Source: an uncultured Bacteroidia bacterium
GTDB taxonomy: Bacteria; Bacteroidota; Bacteroidia; Bacteroidales; UBA932
Assembly: GCA_902795785.1 (NCBI GenBank)
Contig: CADBMK010000107.1
Coordinates: 1 to 28,332 of the forward strand
Direction: 5' to 3'
Length of the DNA: 28,332 nucleotides
The notes below the pieces were generated by a model. That model made no database searches. It saw nothing but the letters and a program-made list of their open reading frames with translations, and was not told the origin of the DNA. Both the position numbers and the translations under genes were made by a program. This document shows, one piece after another, positions 1-8,135 of this stretch. Numbering within the stretch: position 1 is the first letter of the stretch; the number at the start of each line of letters is the position of its first letter.

Positions 1-100
1 CTACGCCGACGACATTGTAGTCATTCTTGATGAGTTTGTCCAGAGGTGCGACTGCAAACTCAGGAGTACCCATATATACGATTCTTGTTTTTCTGAACAT
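1..100 (-). other. fmt: N-terminal methionyl-tRNA formyltransferase (Fmt) segment with possible internal start
   Basis: The ATG at 100 is where a free-standing Fmt would begin. The next 33 residues contain RIVYMGTPEFAV followed by a helix and NDYNVVGV, matching the first strand, the MGTPxFAV signature and the second strand of the formyltransferase fold. Fmt adds a formyl group from 10-formyl-tetrahydrofolate to Met-tRNA for initiation. The catalytic Asn-His-Asp region lies outside the window. The segment is in the same frame as the upstream permease with no stop between them. It is either the C-terminal domain of a fusion or a gene started internally by translational coupling. Confidence 0.75.
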
Positions 101-1561
101 TCCGATAAATTTACTTTTGATTTTTCTCCACCATATTCCGAAGCCGTCCAGGTTGAAGATGGACTCGTCACGCACGGCTTTCCACGTAAAATATGCTCCG
201 ATCACCGTCAAAACCGCCGATGCCAGGAAGGCTCCGGTGGCGGCACTTGCCGATCCTGCCTTTGCCATCTTGGCTCCTGTAGTGTCTATGACATAGTACA
301 GGAGGAAGAAGAGGATGGATACTATGGCCGATGTGCCCAGACCGCCCTTGCGGATGAGGGAGCCGAGCGGCGCGCCGATGAAGAAGAGGACGAAGCAGGC
401 AATTGCCTGACCGAACTTCCTCAGCACCTCAAGGCAGGACTTGCGATATCTGTCAAGGTTATATCCGGATTCCCTGGAGTATCCGTAGAGGCTGGTCGCG
501 AAGTCTTCAGCCGTGTTTGCGGCTCTTTCGTATGCCGCTGCCTGAACAGCCTTGCTCTCCCAGGTGAGGTACTTCTCACTCTTGTAGTTCTCTATGATGT
601 TGAGGTGCTCGGACGTGTCGAGCTGCGCCCTCTTTATGAACTTGGTGTCCGCAACAGTGAGTTTGTAACGGTAATCCTTCAGCGAATCCTCCAGATGTTT
701 GAGGGAATCCCTCGTCTGGATGAGCTGATGGATTCTCATCGCCTTGACCTGGTCTTTGTAGCGGTCGCTGCTTCCTGTCTTCTTGAATGAGTATCCGGCA
801 AGCGGAATCATAAGCTGCTGCCTGTCGAAGTCAATCTTCTGAAGCTGGCGGCTGGTGTCGCGCGGGCTGTATTTCTTCTCGTTTGTCTCCTGGTAGTTTA
901 TACCGTTGAAGAGTGTGAAGGTGATATAGTCCTTGTTGTCGGAGAGCTTCATCATTGCAGAGTCTGCCAGTGTCAGCTGGGTGTTTCCGTTGAGGTACTG
1001 CCCCGGCTTTCCGTTTCCTCTGTTGTGATTGTAGATCATAACGTCACGCATCATTCCGGTCTTGGAATCCTGGGCGCCGACACGGAGGATGTATCCTTCG
1101 AGTCCGTCATAGAAGGTTCCAATTGGAATCTTGATCTCGTCCTTGGTCTTGGAGATGTCTTCCCTGAGGGCGTAGATGTTCTTGTATGCCATCGGGACGA
1201 GGTTATTTGCGGTGTAGAATGCGCCGACGCTTATCAGCAGGGCCACGGCTATGAGCGGCGCCATGATTCTGCCAAGAGAGATGCCGGCCGATTTCATGGC
1301 CATCATCTCGTTATTCTCCGCCATCTGGCCGAGGGTCATCATCGATGACAGCAGCACGGCAAGAGGCAGGGCCAAAGGGAGGATGGTGCAGCATCCCCAG
1401 CCCATGAATTCAAGGATGACGCCGGCTCCCAGGCCCTTTCCGACGAGTTCGTCGATATAGAGCCACAGGAACTGCATCATCAGGATGAATATGACTACGA
1501 ACAGGATCATTATGAATGGTCCTATGAAGGCAGTCAATATGAATCTGTCGAGTCTCTTCAT
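1..1561 (-). CDS. LptF/LptG-family LPS export permease fused in frame to Fmt (partial, runs off the window)
   Basis: The ATG at 1561 opens a frame with no stop codon to the window edge (I checked every triplet), giving at least 520 residues. Residues 1-487 are an LptF/LptG-type permease, which with LptB moves lipopolysaccharide out of the inner membrane. A membrane segment lies near residues 12-36, a second group near 50-75 is followed by the family-like segment MAENNEMMAMKSAGISL (80-96), a long soluble periplasmic domain follows, and hydrophobic helices return at about 380-460. About 28 residues after the last helix the frame passes through a Met (codon at 100) and becomes MFRKTRIVYMGTPEFAV, the characteristic Fmt N-terminus. 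The permease C-terminus should be cytoplasmic, so a cytosolic Fmt domain is topologically possible. The gene starts 6 bases after the alaS stop, so the two are probably cotranscribed. Whether the permease is LptF or LptG cannot be told. A sequencing error hiding a stop is the main alternative. Confidence 0.85.
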   Translation of the reverse strand, partial: MKRLDRFILTAFIGPFIMILFVVIFILMMQFLWLYIDELVGKGLGAGVILEFMGWGCCTILPLALPLAVLLSSMMTLGQMAENNEMMAMKSAGISLGRIMAPLIAVALLISVGAFYTANNLVPMAYKNIYALREDISKTKDEIKIPIGTFYDGLEGYILRVGAQDSKTGMMRDVMIYNHNRGNGKPGQYLNGNTQLTLADSAMMKLSDNKDYITFTLFNGINYQETNEKKYSPRDTSRQLQKIDFDRQQLMIPLAGYSFKKTGSSDRYKDQVKAMRIHQLIQTRDSLKHLEDSLKDYRYKLTVADTKFIKRAQLDTSEHLNIIENYKSEKYLTWESKAVQAAAYERAANTAEDFATSLYGYSRESGYNLDRYRKSCLEVLRKFGQAIACFVLFFIGAPLGSLIRKGGLGTSAIVSILFFLLYYVIDTTGAKMAKAGSASAATGAFLASAVLTVIGAYFTWKAVRDESIFNLDGFGIWWRKIKSKFIGMFRKTRIVYMGTPEFAVAPLDKLIKNDYNVVGV

Positions 1562-1567
1562 CCGGTT

Positions 1568-4198
1568 TTATTTTGTTGCGATTTCTTTAAGGGTCTTCAC
1601 AGCCTCCTCAAGGCCTTCTGCGTTGCGTCCGCCTGCGGTTGCGAGGCCTGGCTGTCCGCCGCCGCCTCCCTGAATGAACTTGGCTGCGTCACGGATGTCC
1701 TTTCCTGCGTTCTTTCCGGCCTTGACAAGGTCGGCAGAGTAGGCGAGAAGGAGCTGTGGCTTGCCGTCTGAGACAAGGCCTGCGATTATGGCAGTGTTCT
1801 GGAGATCCTTCTGAAGCGCGATGGCTGCGTTACGAAGAAGGTTGATGTCAACACCATCGCCGTGGGCCTTGCGGGCGTCGATGAGGTTGATCTGTCCGGC
1901 TTTCTCTGCTGCAGCGGCAAGTTTCTTTGCGATGTCGGCAGCCTTCTGCTGCTCGAATGCCTCAACTTCCTTCTTCATTGCGGCGTTTTCCTCGAGAACC
2001 TTCTTGATGGCTCCGGCGAGGTCAGGAACGTTGTTGAAGAATGACTTGGCTGTCTTGAGGTTCTCCTGGAGGGAATCCACATATGCGTCAGCAGCCTCTC
2101 CGGTAACGGCCTCGATGCGGCGTACTCCTGCTGCGATGGCGCTCTCGCTTATGATCTTGAAGAATCCGATGTTTCCGGTTGCGCTTGTGTGGCAGCCGCC
2201 GCAAAGCTCTACGCTAGGGCCGAACTTCACAACACGTACGCGGTCTCCGTACTTCTCGCCGAAGAGGGCGATTGCGCCCATTCCCCTGGCCTCGTCCATT
2301 GTGGCCTCGCGGTTCTCCTCGAGAGGGAAGTTTGCGCGGATCATCTGGTTGACCTTCTTCTCCACAGCTGCAATCTGCTCGTCAGTGAGCTTCTCAAAGT
2401 GGGAGAAGTCGAATCGGAGGGATTTCTCCGAAACGTATGAACCCTTCTGCTCTACGTGGTCTCCGAGGATTTCACGAAGGGCGCAGTCCATAAGGTGGGT
2501 TGTGGTATGGTTGTTTGCAATCTTCTGACGTTTTTCGGCGTCAACTACGAGTGTGAATTCGCCCTCGCAGTTCTCAGGAAGTCTCTCTGCGATGTGGACG
2601 GTGAGGTTGTTGTCCTTGATGGTATCGAGGATGGCAATCTTCTCTCCGTCAGCGGATACGATATATCCTGTATCTCCGATCTCGCCTCCCATTTCTCCGT
2701 AGAACGGAGTCCTGTCAAATACGAGCTGGAGCATCTTCTTGTTCTTCTGGACAACGGTGCGTCTCTTGAGCATCTTTGCGCCCTCGACGGTGGTGGTGTC
2801 GTAGCCCTCGAAGTGAGATTCGCCCTCGGCGTACTCGGTCCAGTCTCCGAACTCGTTGGCGGTTGCGTTGCGGGCGCGGTCTTTCTGCTTCTGGAGTTCT
2901 GCTCCAAAGCCTTCCAGGTCAACTTTGTAACCCTTTTCCGTGGCGATGAGCTCCGTAAGGTCGATAGGGAAGCCGAATGTATCGTAAAGTTTGAATGCGT
3001 CTACGCCTGAGATGGTCTTGTCCTGCTTGGCCTCTTCCATGCAGTCGTTAAGAAGCTTGATACCTCTGTCGAGAGTCTTGAGGAAGGCGTTCTCTTCTTC
3101 ACGGATTACGTTCTCAATCAGCTGCTGCTGCTTTACGAGCTCAGGATAAGCCTCGCCCATATCGCTGATGAGCTGAGGGATGAGCCTGCAGAGGAACGGT
3201 TCGTTGAATCCGAGGAAGGTGTAACCGTAGCGGACTGCGCGACGGAGGATTCGACGGATGACGTATCCTGCCTTGACGTTGCTTGGAAGCTGACCGTCTG
3301 CGATGCTGAATGCGATGGCGCGGATGTGGTCTGCGATAACGCGCATTGCAACGTCGTTCTCCTCGCACTCACCGTATTTGTGGCCGCTGATCTGACCGAT
3401 CTTGGCAATCATTCCGGTGAAGACGTCTGAGTCATAGTTGCTGTTCTTGCCCTGAAGAACGGCGCAGAGCCTCTCGAAGCCCATACCGGTATCGATGTTC
3501 TTTGCAGGAAGCTGCTCGAGATGGCCGTCGGCCATACGCATGTACTGCATGAACACGATGTTCCAGATTTCGATGACGTGTGGGTCGCTCTTGTTTACGA
3601 GGTCGGCACCCTTGATGCCTGAAGCCTTCTCTTCAGGGGTACGGATGTCGATGTGGATCTCCGAGCAAGGACCGCAAGGGCCCGTGTCACCCATTTCCCA
3701 GAAGTTGTCGTGCTTGTTGCCAAGGATGATGTGATCCTCCGGGAGGTGCTTGAGCCAGGCGTTCCTGGCCTCCTCGTCGAGTCCGGTTCCGTCTTCCTTG
3801 GAACCCTCGAATACGGTTGCGTAAAGAATATTCTTGTCAATCTTGTAAACGTCTGTGAGAAGTTCCCAGGCCCAGTCGATAGCCTCCTCCTTGAAGTAAT
3901 CTCCGAAACTCCAGTTTCCGAGCATCTCGAACATGGTCTGGTGGTAAGTGTCGTGTCCTACTTCCTCGAGGTCGTTATGCTTTCCGCTCACGCGGAGACA
4001 TTTCTGAGAGTCGGTGGCACGAGGATACTTTCTCTTCTGGTTGCCAAGGAAGATGTCCTTGAACTGGTTCATGCCGGCGTTGGTGAACATAAGTGTAGGG
4101 TCGTTCTTTACTACCATCGGTGCAGAAGGCACGATGGTGTGTCCTTTGCTGGCGAAGAAATCAAGGAACTTCTGGCGAATTTCTTTTGAAGTCATCAT
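1568..4198 (-). CDS. alaS: Alanyl-tRNA synthetase
   Basis: AlaS attaches alanine to tRNA-Ala in the cytoplasm and edits mischarged Ser or Gly. The 876-residue length is full for the family. The class II catalytic domain is at the N-terminus (FFASKGHTIVPSAP near 14-27; CLRVSGKHNDLEEVGHDTYH near 67-86). The editing domain carries the zinc ligands as HTTTH and, about 100 residues later, CGGCH. The C-terminal oligomerisation domain ends with the Gly-rich GGGGGQPGLATAGG segment. Two adjacent ATG codons (4198, 4195) are possible starts; the first is used here. It is the first gene of a minus-strand unit whose second gene, the permease-Fmt frame, begins 6 bases after its stop. A -7-like element lies about 65 bases upstream. 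Confidence 0.98.
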   Translation of the reverse strand: MMTSKEIRQKFLDFFASKGHTIVPSAPMVVKNDPTLMFTNAGMNQFKDIFLGNQKRKYPRATDSQKCLRVSGKHNDLEEVGHDTYHQTMFEMLGNWSFGDYFKEEAIDWAWELLTDVYKIDKNILYATVFEGSKEDGTGLDEEARNAWLKHLPEDHIILGNKHDNFWEMGDTGPCGPCSEIHIDIRTPEEKASGIKGADLVNKSDPHVIEIWNIVFMQYMRMADGHLEQLPAKNIDTGMGFERLCAVLQGKNSNYDSDVFTGMIAKIGQISGHKYGECEENDVAMRVIADHIRAIAFSIADGQLPSNVKAGYVIRRILRRAVRYGYTFLGFNEPFLCRLIPQLISDMGEAYPELVKQQQLIENVIREEENAFLKTLDRGIKLLNDCMEEAKQDKTISGVDAFKLYDTFGFPIDLTELIATEKGYKVDLEGFGAELQKQKDRARNATANEFGDWTEYAEGESHFEGYDTTTVEGAKMLKRRTVVQKNKKMLQLVFDRTPFYGEMGGEIGDTGYIVSADGEKIAILDTIKDNNLTVHIAERLPENCEGEFTLVVDAEKRQKIANNHTTTHLMDCALREILGDHVEQKGSYVSEKSLRFDFSHFEKLTDEQIAAVEKKVNQMIRANFPLEENREATMDEARGMGAIALFGEKYGDRVRVVKFGPSVELCGGCHTSATGNIGFFKIISESAIAAGVRRIEAVTGEAADAYVDSLQENLKTAKSFFNNVPDLAGAIKKVLEENAAMKKEVEAFEQQKAADIAKKLAAAAEKAGQINLIDARKAHGDGVDINLLRNAAIALQKDLQNTAIIAGLVSDGKPQLLLAYSADLVKAGKNAGKDIRDAAKFIQGGGGGQPGLATAGGRNAEGLEEAVKTLKEIATK

Positions 4199-4262
4199 TT
4201 TTTATATCTCGTTATAACTATATACATCTATTTATTTTCGCGCGTACGAGCGCAACGAACCG

Positions 4263-4270
4263 CAAAGTTA
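4263..4270 (-). promoter_or_regulatory. Candidate Bacteroidota -7 element for alaS
   Basis: On the minus strand these bases read TAACTTTG, an exact match to the Bacteroidota -7 consensus TAnnTTTG. It sits in the divergent gap between alaS and the first M23 gene and would give a leader of roughly 60 bases before the alaS ATG. A good TTTG at -33 is not visible; a run of T occurs at about the right distance instead. The assignment rests on sequence match only. Confidence 0.5.
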
Positions 4271-4287
4271 TCATAATTTTCTTAAAA

Positions 4288-5274
4288 ATGGGTATATTTG
4301 TGGATATGCCGGAAGTTAAATCATTCTTCAAGTCACCGCTGGCGAGGGCCCTGTGTCTATTGTTTTCGAGCCTTTCGCTTGTGATTCTGTGCGTATACAT
4401 CTTCTCCGGCGTCCTTGGGTTTGAACTTCCAAAAACCATCCTTATCAAGCGTAACAATGCGGAGTGGGTGTCCAAGATCGATGTCCTGAACCGTAAGATG
4501 GACCTGGCGGAGAGTGCTTTGGAAGACCTGAGGCTGAAGGATGACGATATCTACCGCTCCATATTCGGACTGAACCAGATTCCGGTGTCGGTGCGCCGTT
4601 CGGGCCTGGGCGGAGCGTCCAGGTATGACGAGTACGATGAGCCGGGAATGGTCGGCGGCCTTAAGAATACTACAATGAGGGTGGACAACCTCCTTAAGGA
4701 GGCTTACGTCCAGAGCACATCGTTTGATCAGGTGGCCTCGGAGGCAAAGAAAGCCGGAGCCATGGCTTCCTGCATTCCGGCAATCCCGCCGGTGGCACCG
4801 GACAAGAGGAAGGTCAAACTTTCCAGTCCGTTCGGCTTCCGTTCAGACCCGATCAGCGGAGAGACACGCCGCCATACGGGATATGACTTTGCCTGCAAGC
4901 CGGGCAATCCGATCTATGCAACCGGAGACGGTGTGGTGGAGAGCGTGTCCTTTGATTTTTTTAATTACGGAAACAGCGTGGTGATCAACCACGGATTCGG
5001 ATACAAGACAAGGTATGCCCACATGACGCTGATCAATGTTGCGGAGGGTATGATCGTAAAGCGCGGAGACTGCCTTGGCACCAGTGGAAACACCGGAAAG
5101 TCTACAGGTCCGCACGTGCATTATGAAGTGATGTATAAGGGCAATTACGTCAATCCCTATCCTTTCTTTGATATGGATATGAGCCTTGATGAGTATATGG
5201 CCCTCGTGCATAAGCGTGAGCAGGAAAGCAACCTCGTGCTTGGTATGGTGCCTCGTGTTAAGAAAAGGAAATGA
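4288..5274 (+). CDS. Membrane-anchored M23 (LytM-type) metallopeptidase, first of a tandem pair
   Basis: Predicted envelope peptidase acting on peptidoglycan peptide bridges. The 328-residue protein has one N-terminal transmembrane helix (about 20-45), a coiled-coil-like stalk (about 55-95), and a C-terminal M23 domain. Zinc and catalytic residues are intact: H196 and D200 in RRHTGYDF, H245 in RYAH, and H276/H278 in GPHVHYEV. It should therefore be an active enzyme, unlike degenerate LytM activators of amidases. The start is uncertain: ATG at 4288 is used, and ATG at 4306 would remove six residues without affecting the membrane anchor. Its TGA overlaps the ATG of the next gene (ATGA), so the pair is translationally coupled. 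It is divergent from alaS. Confidence 0.9.
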   Translation: MGIFVDMPEVKSFFKSPLARALCLLFSSLSLVILCVYIFSGVLGFELPKTILIKRNNAEWVSKIDVLNRKMDLAESALEDLRLKDDDIYRSIFGLNQIPVSVRRSGLGGASRYDEYDEPGMVGGLKNTTMRVDNLLKEAYVQSTSFDQVASEAKKAGAMASCIPAIPPVAPDKRKVKLSSPFGFRSDPISGETRRHTGYDFACKPGNPIYATGDGVVESVSFDFFNYGNSVVINHGFGYKTRYAHMTLINVAEGMIVKRGDCLGTSGNTGKSTGPHVHYEVMYKGNYVNPYPFFDMDMSLDEYMALVHKREQESNLVLGMVPRVKKRK

Positions 5275-6191
5275 GTCAGATAAGACAGGTTACACATTCT
5301 CTGGGACACAGGATTTTCTCAATCGTCAGATTCCTTATGCTGACGGTTACCCTGGCCGTAATCTTCTATGTGGCTTTTGCCCTCGTGGTCAGTACGGATA
5401 CCGAGAGGGTGCTCCATAAGGAGAACCGTATGTACGCCCGCCATTATGCCGACCTTCAGAGAAAATACCAGATGGTTGAGGATGAGATTGCCATCCTTGA
5501 GGCCAGGGATAACGAGATTTATCAGGCCATCTTCCATACCGGAGCCCCTGACAAGGGCCTTATCCCGAGGGATGAGTTCCTTGCCGGCGTGGATACCGTT
5601 CCGGATTCCTACGTGGTGAAGTATGCTTCCAAGAAGCTAAAGACCCTGGAGCAGCGTGCCGGCAGGACGGAGGAGAACCTGAGGAAGATGAACGAAATCA
5701 TCTCTCAGAAAGGAGTGAAACTGCCGCCTCTTTCCCTTCCGCTCGCCAGGTTCTCATATGCCCAGACGGGAGCGTCTGTGGGAGAGAAGATGAATCCATT
5801 CTTCAATGTGAAGTCTATGCATACGGGTCTGGACATCATTGCGCCTCAGGGTGACCCTGTGCTTGCGGCTGCCGACGGAGTGGTTTCAGACGTCATCCAT
5901 TCCGGCAAGGGCCAGGGACGTACCGTGGAAATCACACATCCGAACGGTTACAAGACCAGGTACGCCCATCTTTCGGAGATTTTCGTGTCCCGCGGACAGA
6001 CTGTCCGTCGTGGAACCAGAATAGCTACGGTGGGATTCTCGGGACAGGCTTTCGTGCCTCACCTTCACTATGAGGTGTTGCGCGATACCACCTATGTGGA
6101 TCCGCTCAATTACCTTTTCGCCTCCCTTTCTCCGCAGGAGTACGTGGCGGTGGAATATATTTCAGAGAATACAGGACAATCAATGGATTGA
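5271..6191 (+). CDS. Membrane-anchored M23 (LytM-type) metallopeptidase, second of a tandem pair
   Basis: A 306-residue paralogue of the preceding gene with the same layout: a transmembrane helix near residues 17-40, a coiled-coil stretch (about 45-85 and 120-145), and a C-terminal M23 domain. The metal and catalytic set is complete: H184 and D188 in MHTGLDI, H233 in RYAH, and H264/H266 in PHLHYEV. It presumably faces the periplasm and cuts or remodels peptidoglycan. The start ATG overlaps the upstream stop by four bases. Only three bases separate its stop from the MerR gene. Tandem M23 genes with different stalks suggest two peptidases working in one envelope process, possibly division or elongation; the specific role is inference. 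Confidence 0.92.
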   Translation: MSQIRQVTHSLGHRIFSIVRFLMLTVTLAVIFYVAFALVVSTDTERVLHKENRMYARHYADLQRKYQMVEDEIAILEARDNEIYQAIFHTGAPDKGLIPRDEFLAGVDTVPDSYVVKYASKKLKTLEQRAGRTEENLRKMNEIISQKGVKLPPLSLPLARFSYAQTGASVGEKMNPFFNVKSMHTGLDIIAPQGDPVLAAADGVVSDVIHSGKGQGRTVEITHPNGYKTRYAHLSEIFVSRGQTVRRGTRIATVGFSGQAFVPHLHYEVLRDTTYVDPLNYLFASLSPQEYVAVEYISENTGQSMD

Positions 6192-6194
6192 TAT

Positions 6195-6512
6195 ATGGAA
6201 AAAGTTTTTTATACGATTGGCGAGGTGGCCGAAATCCTCGGAGAATCAGCATCCCTTGTGAGGTATTGGACAAATACATTCTCCAAGTATCTCAAGCCTA
6301 AGAGGAATGCCAAGGGAAACAGGCTCTATAAGAAAGAGGATATCGACACCATCAAGCAGATTCACCTCCTGGTCAAGACGGAGGGCATGACGCTCGAGGG
6401 AGCGGCAGCGCGTCTGTCCCAGGACCGCAAGCCTGTGGATTCAAAGGTGAAGGTCCTCGAGAGCCTCAGGGAAATCCGCGCCCAGTTGAACGATGTAAGG
6501 AAAATGCTATGA
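6195..6512 (+). CDS. Small MerR-family transcriptional regulator
   Basis: A 105-residue protein with an N-terminal MerR winged helix-turn-helix (FYTIGEVAEILGESASLVRY at about 5-24, then the KRNAKGNRLYKKEDIDTI wing) and a short C-terminal helix (about 80-105) able to dimerise. No effector domain and no Cys cluster is present, so metal or drug sensing of the classic MerR kind is unlikely. It lies between M23 peptidases and nif3 with a three-base gap upstream and a four-base ATGA overlap downstream, so it is part of the same transcript. Its target is not visible from the sequence. I believe this gene order recurs in Bacteroidota, but I could not check that here. Confidence 0.9.
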   Translation: MEKVFYTIGEVAEILGESASLVRYWTNTFSKYLKPKRNAKGNRLYKKEDIDTIKQIHLLVKTEGMTLEGAAARLSQDRKPVDSKVKVLESLREIRAQLNDVRKML

Positions 6513-7288
6513 GAATCTCCGATGTCATAAAGGTTATCGAGGATTTTGCGCCGCTCAGCGTCCAGGAAGACTGGGACAACTGTGGCCTGCAGGTCGGTGA
6601 CCCGGATGCTCAGGTGAAGGGAATCCTCGTGGGATTCGACTGTACGCCTGAACTTGTGGACGAAGCCGTTGAGACCGGCGCAAACCTTATAGTCACCCAT
6701 CACCCTCTGATTTTCAGGGGAGTAAAGAAGATTATGCCAACGGATCCCGTGGGCCTTGCCATTATGAAGGCAATTGCCGGGGGAGTGGCCGTGTACTCGG
6801 CCCATACTTCCGCGGACAAGGTGCCCGGAGGCGTGAATACCGCCTTTGCAGGGAAACTTGGGCTTCAGGATCCAAAGGTGCTTGAGGCCGATGCCGACGG
6901 CAACGGATTCGGTATGGTGGGAAACCTTAAGGAACCTATGACGGCCCAGGAATTCGTGGAGTTCGTGAAAAAGACATTCTCGCTGAAATGTGTGAGATGC
7001 TCAAAGCCCATTACGGGGAAAATCAGCCGCGTGGCGGTTTGCGGAGGCTCGGGAAGTTCCCTGATAGGGGCGGCTCAGGCTTCGGGCGCCCAGGCTTATC
7101 TCTGCGGAGACGTTTCATACCATTATTTCATTACGATGGATGGGTTTATGATACTGGATATCGGGCATTTTGAGGGGGAAGTTGAGATTGTAAACATTTT
7201 ATTTTCATTGTTAAAGAAAAATTTTCCTACCTTTGCAGTCCGTATGTGCCGGAGCCTCGGAAGCAGGAATCCGGTTTATTACCTGTAA
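6509..7288 (+). CDS. Nif3-like dinuclear metal protein (YbgI/YqfO family)
   Basis: Member of the Nif3/YbgI family, often labelled GTP cyclohydrolase I type 2 homologue although the physiological reaction is not settled. The metal-binding set is visible: H64-H65 in THHPLIF, H99 and D103 in SAHTSADK, and H220/E224 in GHFEGE. DVSYHYF (about 201-207) is another family signature. The 259-residue length matches the compact E. coli YbgI type and lacks the extra inserted domain that makes many Bacteroidota members about 365 residues long. The start ATG overlaps the MerR stop by four bases. The last 30 codons contain a candidate promoter for the downstream zinc-ribbon gene. Confidence 0.93.
   Translation: MRISDVIKVIEDFAPLSVQEDWDNCGLQVGDPDAQVKGILVGFDCTPELVDEAVETGANLIVTHHPLIFRGVKKIMPTDPVGLAIMKAIAGGVAVYSAHTSADKVPGGVNTAFAGKLGLQDPKVLEADADGNGFGMVGNLKEPMTAQEFVEFVKKTFSLKCVRCSKPITGKISRVAVCGGSGSSLIGAAQASGAQAYLCGDVSYHYFITMDGFMILDIGHFEGEVEIVNILFSLLKKNFPTFAVRMCRSLGSRNPVYYL
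7208..7235 (+). promoter_or_regulatory. Candidate internal promoter upstream of the zinc-ribbon gene
   Basis: Inside the 3' end of the Nif3 gene, TTG at 7208-7210 is followed after 17 bases by TACCTTTG at 7228-7235, matching the Bacteroidota -33/-7 pattern. Transcription would begin near 7241 and give a leader of about 65 bases before the ATG at 7307. The -7 match coincides with codons for a Nif3 C-terminal segment (NFPTFAV), so the resemblance could be a by-product of protein conservation. Confidence 0.4.
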
Positions 7289-7306
7289 ATGAGATTATTA
7301 TAAGAT

Positions 7307-8119
7307 ATGGCCAAGAAAATCAAGAAGGTAGAGACTCCTATCGACCAGAGGGAGACTTTCGTATCTCTTCAGAAGAATTTTGCTGATTCAGACATTTCAG
7401 TAGAGGAAAAGCTCAAGACACTGTACGACCTCCAGCAGGCCGACAATGAGATTGACAAGCTTGTCCAGCTCAGGGGTGAACTCCCTTCAGAGGTTGAGGC
7501 TCTTGAAGCTGAGGCTCAGGAGTATGATGAGCAGATCCAGAACGCAACTATGGTGATTGCCGAGCTTACGACTACAATCGCAAGCCAGAAGCAGAACATC
7601 ATCGAGTGCGAGCAGCAGATCGCAAACTATCAGAGCAAGCTCGACAATATTTCCAACAGCCGTGAGTACGACTCCATCAACAAAGAAATCGAGAATCAGG
7701 ACCTCGAGCGTCAGATCGCTGAGAAGAGGATCAATGATTCACGTATCGCCATCAATGAGAAGAAGGCTGAACTTGAGGACCTGAAGGACCGCAAGAGCAT
7801 TCTTGAAGAGGATCTCAAGGCAAAGAAGGAAGAGCTTTCTTCAATCGTTGAAAGCACAGCTGCAGAAGAGGCCAAGCTCCAGGCAAAGAGAGAGGCTTGC
7901 GCAGCCAAGATTGACGCCCGTACAATGAGCGCATATTCACGTATCCGCCAGAGTGAGCACAACAAGCTTGCTGTTGTAACCCTTTACAACGGTGATTCTT
8001 GCGGTGGCTGTTTCAACACAATCACTCCTCAGCGTATCGTTGATATCAACTCAAACAAGAAGCTCGTCATTTGCGAGCACTGCGGACGTATTATCGTCGG
8101 ACAGAACATCGAGGACTAA
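7307..8119 (+). CDS. Coiled-coil hairpin protein with C4 zinc ribbon
   Basis: A 270-residue soluble protein. Residues about 35-200 are heptad-rich and very high in Glu, Lys and Gln, predicting a long antiparallel coiled-coil hairpin. The C-terminus is a zinc ribbon with C232-GG-C235 and C256-EH-C259. This is the architecture of the bacterial C4-type zinc-ribbon family related to chlamydial CT398. Members are proposed to bind nucleic acid or secretion and transcription partners, but the function in Bacteroidota is not established. It starts 18 bases after nif3 and ends 16 bases before dnaB. No signal peptide is present, so it is cytoplasmic. Confidence 0.88.
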   Translation: MAKKIKKVETPIDQRETFVSLQKNFADSDISVEEKLKTLYDLQQADNEIDKLVQLRGELPSEVEALEAEAQEYDEQIQNATMVIAELTTTIASQKQNIIECEQQIANYQSKLDNISNSREYDSINKEIENQDLERQIAEKRINDSRIAINEKKAELEDLKDRKSILEEDLKAKKEELSSIVESTAAEEAKLQAKREACAAKIDARTMSAYSRIRQSEHNKLAVVTLYNGDSCGGCFNTITPQRIVDINSNKKLVICEHCGRIIVGQNIED

Positions 8120-8135
8120 TTAATATCGATTCGAA

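Noticed and set aside
1821..3010. Long plus-strand open frames (235 and 184 codons) opposite alaS.
   Set aside because: They are antisense shadows of a well conserved alaS; their products are low-complexity and match nothing I recognise.
4293..4300. TATATTTG on the plus strand as a -7 element for the first M23 gene.
   Set aside because: It lies at or inside the start of the gene, would leave almost no leader, and no TTTG is found about 19 bases upstream.
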